Below are positions 1 through 7,009 of a stretch of 23,923 nucleotides of DNA, in pieces (the stretch's first letter is position 1; the number at the start of each line of letters is the position of its first letter). A model generated the notes under the pieces. That model was not told where the DNA came from, did not search any database, and saw only the letters and a list, made by a program, of their open reading frames with translations. The translations under genes and the position numbers were made by a program. The stretch comes from Thermoplasmata archaeon (lineage in GTDB: Archaea > Thermoplasmatota > Thermoplasmata > Thermoplasmatales > Thermoplasmataceae), in the NCBI GenBank assembly GCA_021826765.1, contig JAKAYK010000006.1:1-23923 (forward strand). Reading direction: 5' to 3'.

Positions 1-932
1 TATCCGTCAACCACATACCTGTAGAAAGTGCTGACATTCTTAGCAAAGATAAACACTGGTGTGTCGTATGTCACCCAACCAAAACCGTCTTTGTATTGGA
101 ATACGACCTGTGGCATGCCTGAATTCATCCTTGACAGAACTCTGAAATCAATGCTGGAAGGATAATTCATGGAGATGTCATTTCCCTTTGTTGTTTTGCT
201 CGGAGCATATGCATAATACCCTGTTCCAAGGAATGTACTGACTGATCCATTTCCCTGCAGGGTGTTTGATTGCATTCCTGCATTGGGTGAACTGAAATTC
301 CAGATATTATTCTCGAAACATACACAGGCAGCAGAGGTTGCATTGTTGGGTGTCACAGAAACAACATTCTGTATCCAGTAGTCGTAAAGATGTCCTGAAT
401 TGACGAAAGAGAATTGAACATTCAACTGCATTGTCATTCCGAGTTGGTTCCCGAGTTCCTCACCTATTGGCACGACCACGTTTCCTGAACCGTTGACCAC
501 TGCATTGGGAAGCGTTCCACCCGCAGTTCCGTTAAGTTCCAGTCTTATGATGTTAACTTTGCCTTCAAATGCACTTGTATTGTAAAAATATGGTGACCCA
601 TTCCTGCCTATTCCAAAATCCGAAATACCTACAGGTGCAGGTTCATTCTGATAATACTGATACGGGTTTACTCCTGCCTGATTTCCCGTGGGACTCATCT
701 GGTAACCTGATAGGGATCCTGGGCCAGAATTAACGGAATTCGTTTTTTCGTTATGAACTATCGGTGAAACCCCCGAATATATACCTAAAGATGGAAGAAA
801 CACCATGGATGTAAGTATCATGATACTTGCGACAAATACCACAACCCCGGCACCTCTTGACTTTCCGAGCTTATTCCCGTTTTTCCTGTTTTTCATTTCT
901 CCTATTGTTTCCCTCTTTTTGGTATTTTCCAT
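1..932 (-). CDS. Thermopsin-family acid protease precursor (peptidase A5), 3' end cut by window
   Basis: Secreted acid endopeptidase of the thermopsin family. About 310 residues are visible and the C-terminus lies beyond base 1. My translation starts at the ATG at 932 with a basic stretch and one hydrophobic segment (about residues 28-52) that acts as signal or anchor. A low-complexity Ser/Gly/Asn propeptide follows, then the family hallmark near residues 97-125, including EPAPVGISDFGIG, PYFYNTSAFEG and an N-glycosylation-rich beta region. A second ATG at 896 is less likely because it removes the basic leader. The gene is divergent from the TrmB-like gene and its promoter carries the same palindrome as the sedolisin promoter. 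Thermopsins work outside the cell at low pH, and the catalytic residues of the family cannot be assigned from this fragment. Two close cysteines (ACVCF, around residue 203) are unusual in an otherwise Cys-poor protein. Family call is confident; substrate is inferred. Confidence 0.88.
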   Translation of the reverse strand, partial: MENTKKRETIGEMKNRKNGNKLGKSRGAGVVVFVASIMILTSMVFLPSLGIYSGVSPIVHNEKTNSVNSGPGSLSGYQMSPTGNQAGVNPYQYYQNEPAPVGISDFGIGRNGSPYFYNTSAFEGKVNIIRLELNGTAGGTLPNAVVNGSGNVVVPIGEELGNQLGMTMQLNVQFSFVNSGHLYDYWIQNVVSVTPNNATSAACVCFENNIWNFSSPNAGMQSNTLQGNGSVSTFLGTGYYAYAPSKTTKGNDISMNYPSSIDFRVLSRMNSGMPQVVFQYKDGFGWVTYDTPVFIFAKNVSTFYRYVVDG

Positions 933-952
933 ATAAATAGCCATGTTTAAAT

Positions 953-975
953 GAATATATGCGGAAATAAATAAA
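953..975 (-). promoter_or_regulatory. Thermopsin gene promoter (TATA-like elements)
   Basis: Two A/T-rich candidates precede the ATG at 932 on the minus strand. ATATATTC (953-960) is centred about 25 bases from the ATG and would give a leaderless transcript. TTTATTTATT (966-975) touches the palindrome at 978-1000 and would give a leader of about 12 bases. The second matches the palindrome-TATA geometry seen at the sedolisin gene. The choice between them is not settled. Confidence 0.5.
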
Positions 976-977
976 AG

Positions 978-1000
978 TGTATGTTCAAGATAAACACACA
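978..1000. promoter_or_regulatory. Candidate operator: 23-bp palindrome shared with sedolisin promoter
   Basis: Arms TGTATGTTCA and TAAACACACA are separated by 3 bases (AGA); the arms match as an inverted repeat at 8 of 10 positions. The element is 21/23 identical to the one at 6831-6853. It lies just upstream of the TATA-like region of the thermopsin gene, where an archaeal activator would be expected to bind. The nearby TrmB-family gene is the best candidate for its regulator. Sequence match is direct observation; the function is inferred. Confidence 0.65.
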
Positions 1001-1132
1001 ACAATGCAAAGGTAGTTCCTAAATACCAAACTAATTCCATTCGTATCTTTTTATTGGAGATCACAGTATTCGTTTCCTTCCGTTCGTAAAAATAATAAAA
1101 AAGGTAATACGCAGTTATGATATAGATATCCG

Positions 1133-1960
1133 TTGTCCGATAACTTTTCAGAGGAATTGACAGAATATCTTAAAAAGCTGGGTATAGACCGGGAAGTTGC
1201 CCTGATATACCTTATGCTTCTGAGAAAAGGAGCAAGCACTGCAGGGAATCTCTCAAAAGCATTTCCTCTGGACAGAACAAAAATTTACAGGTACCTGAAA
1301 ACGCTTCAATCACTCAATCTTGTTGAGGTGGTTGGTGGGACGCCATTGAGATTCCAGGCTGTGGATTTTGAATTAGCCGTCGAAACCATAATCAGGAGCA
1401 GGGAGGAGCATATAACTCAGATCAAGAACCAGAAAGAGGGCATCATGGCAAAATATTCTGAGCAATTGAGGCCAGGAGAGGAAAACAGCGATGTTTCCCT
1501 GCATATGAGATTTCTGGAAGGGATCGACTCAGTTATTACTGGAATAAATTCGATGATTGAAAAAGCGGACATCAGTATAAACCTGTTTCTTGACAGAAGA
1601 AACCTGATGAGAATCTATTCGCATCACTCCATAATTTATCTTTCACGTAAATTGAATGAAGGGGTGAATGTGAAGGTATTGATTCCGGAGAGTGAGAGCA
1701 TAAGCGAACTTGTGGCGGATTTCATGAGAAATTTTGATGTCAGGGTAAGCAATATGAATGAAACTTTCAGTTATATAACCACAGATTCTAAAGCCATATT
1801 TCTCATACTTGATTCTGAAAGTTATGTAAGCGGAAAAGCCATGAACAGAAGTGTAAATGGTATTCTTATTGACAGTTCAGAATCAACAAAACGATTCAAT
1901 TCAATGTTTGAATTTTTCTGGAATATTTCAGAAAAGGTGGAATCTAAATTTTCAGTATGA
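1133..1960 (+). CDS. TrmB-family transcriptional regulator
   Basis: Archaeal sugar-sensing-type regulator of 275 residues. Residues about 8-75 form a winged helix-turn-helix (AGNLSKAFPLDRTKIYRYLK is the recognition unit). A helical linker follows at about 85-115. Residues 120-270 match the PLD-like TrmB regulatory domain, with strands such as SINLFLD, VKVLIPE and AIFLILD. The start is TTG: an in-frame TGA at 1118-1120 excludes anything further upstream, and the next Met is 28 residues in, inside the HTH. Most TrmB proteins control sugar transporter or glycolytic genes, but this one sits between two secreted acid-protease genes whose promoters share a palindrome. It is divergent from thermopsin and convergent with sedolisin. 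Family call is strong; target genes and ligand are inferred. Confidence 0.88.
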   Translation: MSDNFSEELTEYLKKLGIDREVALIYLMLLRKGASTAGNLSKAFPLDRTKIYRYLKTLQSLNLVEVVGGTPLRFQAVDFELAVETIIRSREEHITQIKNQKEGIMAKYSEQLRPGEENSDVSLHMRFLEGIDSVITGINSMIEKADISINLFLDRRNLMRIYSHHSIIYLSRKLNEGVNVKVLIPESESISELVADFMRNFDVRVSNMNETFSYITTDSKAIFLILDSESYVSGKAMNRSVNGILIDSSESTKRFNSMFEFFWNISEKVESKFSV

Positions 1961-1987
1961 AAAAAATTTAATAAAAAATTTTGGAAT
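1961..1987. terminator. Bidirectional A/T-tract terminator between convergent genes
   Basis: The 27 bases between the TrmB-like and sedolisin stop codons are almost entirely A and T, with alternating A and T tracts. On the minus strand they give T runs of 6 and 7 directly after the sedolisin gene, as archaeal polymerases use for termination. The plus-strand T runs are shorter (4), so the signal is better for the sedolisin direction. Confidence 0.5.
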
Positions 1988-4900
1988 TCAGAGCTTGAAC
2001 AGATGTTTCAGCCCATGAATTATCCTTTTTCCAAGCTTTCTTGCAACCACATAGGTAGAACTTGCGGTTCCTGCTGTCCCGCCAGTGGCAAATATGGCAG
2101 TGGTTACCGGCGATGAATGTGTTTGTGTTCCACCTGTAGAGATAAATGTCACAGAAGACTGTGCATCTGTCCCATGAACTGAAACGGTCATGACTTTCAC
2201 TGTTCTGCTGTATCCGCTTTCAGCAACTACCTTAACGCTGTATGTTCCATTCATGAGGTTTACATATATGTGCTGCGTGCTTGAATTGTACTCTATGCCA
2301 TTAATGATCACATGCCATACATTTCCCTGCAAAAGCCCATTTTCAGAGAGTACCAGAGTATACAGCACAGGATGGAAGTTTACAGATATGTTCTGTGTCC
2401 CGGATGTCATGGAGAAATTTCCTCCTATTCCATGGTAATTGCCATCAGGTGTCACAATACTGTATGTGTATTTCCCAAATCCAAGTATGGCGGAGATGCT
2501 TCTTCCAGTTGTTGTGTATGTTTTACCGTTTGAGAGATGCACCAGCCATGGAGTTCCGTGTGGAAGGCTGTTCTCCTGGAATGTGGCCGTTCCGGAATTT
2601 GACTTGCTGTAAAATGTTATCTGCTCATTTATGTTGCTATTGCTCACATCAATTGAACCGCTGGATGTGGAAGGAACATAGGAACTGTCAGATGTGCTCA
2701 CAGTGTAACTGTACACTCCATCCTGCAGTGTGAAGTTTATGGAGCCCGGCGAAATAGAGCTTCCATGATCTCCATTGCTCAGGTTTACATACCATGCCTC
2801 TCCTGATGGAAGACCCGATTCAGTGAATTTTGCAGTGAAATATATCTGTGTGAATTGAATATTCACTGTCACTGATTTTCCATTGACATTGATGAAGCCG
2901 TTTGTTATGTTAGGTTCATAACTGCTGTCTGAGGATGCAATGGTGAAACCGTATGTTCCATTCTGCAGTTCATAATTGATTGCTGAACTCTGTGAAACTC
3001 CATTCATTCCTGTGAGGTTGGCATACCATGTAGTTCCTGATGGAAGGCCGAATTCATGGAATGTTGCAGTGAATGTTACAGGATTGAAGTATAGAGATAT
3101 TCCCTGTGCAGATGATGTGACTGTGAATATAGATGATGTGATTGCTGGTGCAAACAGCTTGTCCGTGGTTGCAGATGTGTATTCATAGGTCCCAGGGGTG
3201 AGGTATATGGCAAACTGATCACCTGTTGAATTCAGTGAGAAAGTATTTCCAGAAACTCCGGTGATGTTCACATACCATCTGGCTCCTGCTGGAAGGCCTG
3301 ATTCTGTGAAAGAGGTTTTGTAATTATGAGTGGTTTGTATGATTGTGCTCATTGCAATGTTTGTTTTTCCCTGAAGGTCCATGCCTGTTATGTTGAAGTG
3401 ATCTGTTCCGTATGGTACCTGTAGATCATTCATCACAAAGGTATAGTTGTTGTTCTTGGAGACTGTGTAGCCGATCGATTCAGTCCCAAGGAAACCAGAA
3501 ACCTGCTTCAGATCGTATGAACCAAATGGACTCTGAACATCTGAGGATACGTAATATTTGCTGTTTTCCATGAATACTTTCGGAGGTGTTATGGAAATCG
3601 GATTCAGTGAAGGAAGTGTGAGAGAGATGGGATAATTGGACCCTGTCTGAGGAGAAATTGAATACCCGATGTTTGTTCCACCCTCACTGGCGGTGTACCA
3701 GCTCACAATCATTGTTAATACGCTTCCCTTCCTGAGTTTGGAGAGGAGTGAATGCATGGATACGTTGTAATCCTGTACGAAATGTGAGATGCTCAGATTG
3801 TGTGTTGTGGAGTTTTCACCTATGAGTATGCCGTTATCAAGCACCATTATGCTCACGGTTACCGGAACAGCACCTGGCAGGCTTCCAGAAAGTGGTGATG
3901 AAAGAGAAAGGTAAAAGTTTGCATACAGTGGATCTGCCTGGGAAAGATAGAGTGAAGTGGCCAGCGGAAGCGATGAATGGAATGACCATGCGGATGTCCC
4001 TAAGACCGGAACGAGATAGCTTGAGTTGAAGTTTCCCTGATTCGCAGGGAACTCTGTTGTCATCTGGAAACTTGATGCTCCTCCTGTTGCCTGCGAGCCC
4101 ACATGCTGGGCATACAGGCTCACATAGGCAGGTTCACTCAGAAGCACTGATGATGGAGGCACGTTATAGAATGTGCCAAAAAGCGTGACTCCATTGCTGA
4201 ATGGAATGCCCGTCCCGACTTCAATCTCCCCTGTTGTTGCTGAATATGACACACCCATTGGATTGGTGAAGGTGTATGGCGGTGAAATTCCTGTCAGAGG
4301 AGTGGAACTCTCGAAAGATTTTACGGATGGCATGTTCATGAAGACACCATTCTTCTCGTACTGCAGATTCCCTATGGCCACTGGCCCAAAGGAATTCAAT
4401 GGTGTGTAATCTCCATAAATTGAGATACCAATGTATGGCATGTTATTTCCCGTGCTGTTTGCATCGCTGGAAAAAGTGTCTACTATCTTTCCGTTTATTT
4501 CCATTGACCAGGCGTCAGGAGCAGTTCTCACAATGGAATATGTGTTGAATGTTCCGTTTGTTCCAGCACTGCCCGGTGAACCAGTTATGTATCCCTCGCT
4601 TCCGAATACAGATGTCGCAGGAATGATGGCATAGAACCATGAGCCTTGAGGATTCGACATGCTTGAAACATATCCCAGCATTATCTGCGTACCATCGGAA
4701 AGTGTCATATTGATGAATGCTGATGCTGTGCCATACATGGAACCAGGCAGGATAGTCTCAATCCTGGCAGATATACCTGATGCATGAGTTGTATTGTAAT
4801 CACCCTTTATGCCAGCAGAATATGTCATCAGGGATAGTTCCTTGGTGAGGAACCCCGTATTTGGCGAACCCAACCCTGTCACGGGACTCCATCCCGGACC

Positions 4901-6799
4901 TGCGTCAAACAGCCCGTTGGGCCCGTTGTATCCATAAATGACATCATAGAACGCCTTATGGTACACGGGTGAATTGAAAATGGCATAAAAGGTCGGGTTC
5001 AGATAACCAAGCATGTTCCCATTCCCATAATCCAGTTCATATGAATCCGCAGTAGCAACAACACCTGCCCATTGCGGCGATGCAAAGCTTGTGCCACCAA
5101 ATGCGTATGATCCTGCAGTTACGCTATTGAACACAAAGAGATTTCCTGCAAACATTGCATTTGCTGAAACGTCAGGTATTCCTCTCCTGTATGCATATTT
5201 CCCTGATGTTGGAATGCCCTGTCCCGTCTGCCATGATGGCTTTGAATACAGTATGCTGTAACCCCCACCTGTGTAACCATTCCATGCAGTTTCATTGCTC
5301 ATATTAGTAGGATTGAATGTTTCGTTTACACTTGGGGGCCCGTTCAATACGCTCTGTACACCTGTATTCAATGTACCGTTCATGAATATGGTTGTTCCTC
5401 CCACTCCAAGAACATATGGATCATTGCTGGGCCACATGACTGATCTTGGAACGCTGGAATCGTATCCTGCAGAACCCTGATCTCCTGATGCTGCCATTAC
5501 AGTGATGCCTGTTGCTGCTGCTTCCTTTGCAAAGGGGTGGAAATACTGTGCCTCGTTTCCAATTTCTGGCTCAGGTGCACCCCAGCTGTTGGATATCACG
5601 TTTGCAAGCTGGTTTGTGATGGTGAACACCAGTGACTGAACGAGAGTATAGTCTGCATCCGGTGAAATTACTGAAACAAGATTTGCATTGGGAGATGTGG
5701 CATGGGCCATCTGGAAATCAAGAGCTGATTCAACTTCCCACAGACCTGCCACTGATCCGCATGCCGTTGACACTGGCGAAGGTGTTCCGTAAGGGTAAAT
5801 GGTCTGGTATGAATTTGTGGTTGGCATATTGTATAATGCATCGTATTGTGTGAGATCAGAAAGTGAGGTTGGATCCCCAAATGCGTCCGTGACAGCGATT
5901 GTTATGTAATTGCCGTTAACTCCTGATGAGATCAGTTTTGTTTCGTTATATGCGATCTGCAGTGCCTGAGGTGTGTATGGAGGTTGTGGATTCAATGCTC
6001 CTGTACCGCTCTTAGGTGCATTCATCAGCTGGGAAAGCTCATTTGACATATTGGTTCCCAGTGCTGGATTTAACGTGAGGCCCGGTGTGAAGTATGGAAA
6101 ATTGTTGAAACCTATGGCTGTGTTTATGTAACTGGAAAATACAGATGGTACACTTATGTTTTGAAGATTGAAATAGAAATCTCCCAGATTTGTGCTGAAC
6201 ATTGCAAAAGTTGTGTTGAATGCTTTCTGAATATTCATGAGGCTGCCTGAAACTTCCATGTATCCCCTGTCATTCTCCTTCACGACAGTCAGTCCCATAG
6301 ATGAATAATATGAAGCTATCTGATCATATACCGTGCTGTTCACTTCAAATGAGTTCACAAACTGTGAATGAGTCAGGTAGTGCCTGTAAATTGGTGATGC
6401 AGGGTTAGAAACCTGTGCCAGGTAAGCGTTCAGGAACGTGTTATGCTGAAGCTTCATTCCCATGAAAATATTCGTTGTCATATTGAGATTTATGGTGCTG
6501 AGCTTGACTGCACCCGGTGGCATATATGGCATTGTGCCAGAAATCATGTGATTAGGACTTGATGATACCTGAAATAGGGATGCATATTTTACAGCATGAC
6601 CCTGCGCGTTGGGAGATGCTGCATTCACCTGGGCCCCTGTATTAAACACCACTACAAATGCCCCCATTATCATGAGCGACACAACAACAATGCTTAACAT
6701 AGCCTTCATTGGCGAATGCTCTTCCCTCATGCCTGCTTCTGAATTCTTTCGTAGATCTTTTCGTGTTTTTTCGTATACACTGTATTTCATCTCGATCAT
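1988..6799 (-). CDS. Secreted sedolisin (S53, kumamolisin-like) acid protease with long repeat stalk
   Basis: Very large secreted serine-carboxyl protease. From the ATG at 6799 (a TTG at 6802 and an ATG at 6790 are alternatives) it has 1603 residues. Segment 32-60 is a hydrophobic signal/anchor. Residues about 105-225 are the pro-kumamolisin activation domain. The catalytic domain is about 270-655: Glu357 and Asp361 (VESALD), oxyanion Asp440 (ASGDQGSAG), nucleophile Ser571 (GGTSFASPQW), and a calcium site at FYDVIYG and FDAGPGWSPVTG, where the usual Asp before the last Pro-x-Thr-Gly is Ser. Residues about 660-1160 are unassigned beta-rich sequence. Five stalk repeats follow at about 1160-1560. 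The end is a cationic tail (RKLGKRIIHGLKHLFKL) instead of a clear membrane helix. Typical sedolisins have 400-600 residues plus propeptide, so the C-terminal half is an elaboration. It is probably co-regulated with thermopsin. Confidence 0.93.
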   Translation of the reverse strand: MIEMKYSVYEKTRKDLRKNSEAGMREEHSPMKAMLSIVVVSLMIMGAFVVVFNTGAQVNAASPNAQGHAVKYASLFQVSSSPNHMISGTMPYMPPGAVKLSTINLNMTTNIFMGMKLQHNTFLNAYLAQVSNPASPIYRHYLTHSQFVNSFEVNSTVYDQIASYYSSMGLTVVKENDRGYMEVSGSLMNIQKAFNTTFAMFSTNLGDFYFNLQNISVPSVFSSYINTAIGFNNFPYFTPGLTLNPALGTNMSNELSQLMNAPKSGTGALNPQPPYTPQALQIAYNETKLISSGVNGNYITIAVTDAFGDPTSLSDLTQYDALYNMPTTNSYQTIYPYGTPSPVSTACGSVAGLWEVESALDFQMAHATSPNANLVSVISPDADYTLVQSLVFTITNQLANVISNSWGAPEPEIGNEAQYFHPFAKEAAATGITVMAASGDQGSAGYDSSVPRSVMWPSNDPYVLGVGGTTIFMNGTLNTGVQSVLNGPPSVNETFNPTNMSNETAWNGYTGGGYSILYSKPSWQTGQGIPTSGKYAYRRGIPDVSANAMFAGNLFVFNSVTAGSYAFGGTSFASPQWAGVVATADSYELDYGNGNMLGYLNPTFYAIFNSPVYHKAFYDVIYGYNGPNGLFDAGPGWSPVTGLGSPNTGFLTKELSLMTYSAGIKGDYNTTHASGISARIETILPGSMYGTASAFINMTLSDGTQIMLGYVSSMSNPQGSWFYAIIPATSVFGSEGYITGSPGSAGTNGTFNTYSIVRTAPDAWSMEINGKIVDTFSSDANSTGNNMPYIGISIYGDYTPLNSFGPVAIGNLQYEKNGVFMNMPSVKSFESSTPLTGISPPYTFTNPMGVSYSATTGEIEVGTGIPFSNGVTLFGTFYNVPPSSVLLSEPAYVSLYAQHVGSQATGGASSFQMTTEFPANQGNFNSSYLVPVLGTSAWSFHSSLPLATSLYLSQADPLYANFYLSLSSPLSGSLPGAVPVTVSIMVLDNGILIGENSTTHNLSISHFVQDYNVSMHSLLSKLRKGSVLTMIVSWYTASEGGTNIGYSISPQTGSNYPISLTLPSLNPISITPPKVFMENSKYYVSSDVQSPFGSYDLKQVSGFLGTESIGYTVSKNNNYTFVMNDLQVPYGTDHFNITGMDLQGKTNIAMSTIIQTTHNYKTSFTESGLPAGARWYVNITGVSGNTFSLNSTGDQFAIYLTPGTYEYTSATTDKLFAPAITSSIFTVTSSAQGISLYFNPVTFTATFHEFGLPSGTTWYANLTGMNGVSQSSAINYELQNGTYGFTIASSDSSYEPNITNGFINVNGKSVTVNIQFTQIYFTAKFTESGLPSGEAWYVNLSNGDHGSSISPGSINFTLQDGVYSYTVSTSDSSYVPSTSSGSIDVSNSNINEQITFYSKSNSGTATFQENSLPHGTPWLVHLSNGKTYTTTGRSISAILGFGKYTYSIVTPDGNYHGIGGNFSMTSGTQNISVNFHPVLYTLVLSENGLLQGNVWHVIINGIEYNSSTQHIYVNLMNGTYSVKVVAESGYSRTVKVMTVSVHGTDAQSSVTFISTGGTQTHSSPVTTAIFATGGTAGTASSTYVVARKLGKRIIHGLKHLFKL
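2140..3330 (-). repeat. Five protein-level repeats (about 80 residues) in the sedolisin stalk
   Basis: Each unit opens with an F-x-E-x-G-L-P-x-G-x-x-W-x-V/A-N-L type motif and ends with a G-T-Y-x-Y strand and a V-x-V strand. The motif copies fall near 3300, 3055, 2820, 2575 and 2340, a period of 234-247 bases. Copies 1-3 are close to consensus (ESGLP, EFGLP, ESGLP); copies 4 and 5 have drifted (ENSLP, ENGLL). They look like a beta-sandwich stalk that holds the protease away from the membrane. Confidence 0.8.
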
Positions 6800-6818
6800 C
6801 AATTGTAATTGCCCCGGA

Positions 6819-6827
6819 TTTATGTAT
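6819..6827 (-). promoter_or_regulatory. TATA-like box of sedolisin gene
   Basis: Minus-strand TACATAAAT is centred about 24 bases upstream of the ATG at 6799, so the transcript should be nearly leaderless. It lies 3 bases downstream of the palindrome at 6831-6853. Confidence 0.55.
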
Positions 6828-6830
6828 TAG

Positions 6831-6853
6831 TGTATGTTCAAAATGAACACACA
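6831..6853. promoter_or_regulatory. Candidate operator: 23-bp palindrome at sedolisin promoter
   Basis: Arms TGTATGTTCA and TGAACACACA match as inverted repeats at 9 of 10 positions, around a 3-base AAA centre. This is the better of the two copies; the other is at 978-1000 in front of thermopsin. It ends directly upstream of the TATA-like box, the usual position for an archaeal activator site, although a repressor could also act there. The same intergenic region separates the divergent gene starting at 7010. Confidence 0.7.
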
Positions 6854-6954
6854 TATTCAACTGAATGACTGATATTGTGTTTCATGAATATCCCAATACG
6901 TCCGATGGAAATAAAACTGGAAACTCCACAGAATACTGTTCTCTGAAAACTCAG

Positions 6955-6991
6955 GTCTGTTGTTCAGACAGGCATTGTTCTTTATCTGAAC
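6955..6991. promoter_or_regulatory. Weak inverted repeats upstream of the 7010 gene
   Basis: Two short inverted repeats sit 20-55 bases before the ATG at 7010: GTCTG-N5-CAGAC (6955-6969) and GTTC-N7-GAAC (6977-6991). The second shares the GTTC/GAAC core with the 23-bp palindrome but has a longer spacer and different flanks. It may be a degenerate relative or chance. Confidence 0.25.
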
Positions 6992-7009
6992 GTTTCAATA
7001 GAAAACTTA

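Noticed and set aside
2140..3330. Regularly spaced similar sequences, considered as a CRISPR-like or noncoding repeat
   Set aside because: The period is about 240 bases, similarity follows codons and the frame is open; they are protein repeats.
2190..5880. Several open frames opposite and overlapping the sedolisin gene
   Set aside because: They lie inside a strongly supported coding gene, have no domain features and no start signals.
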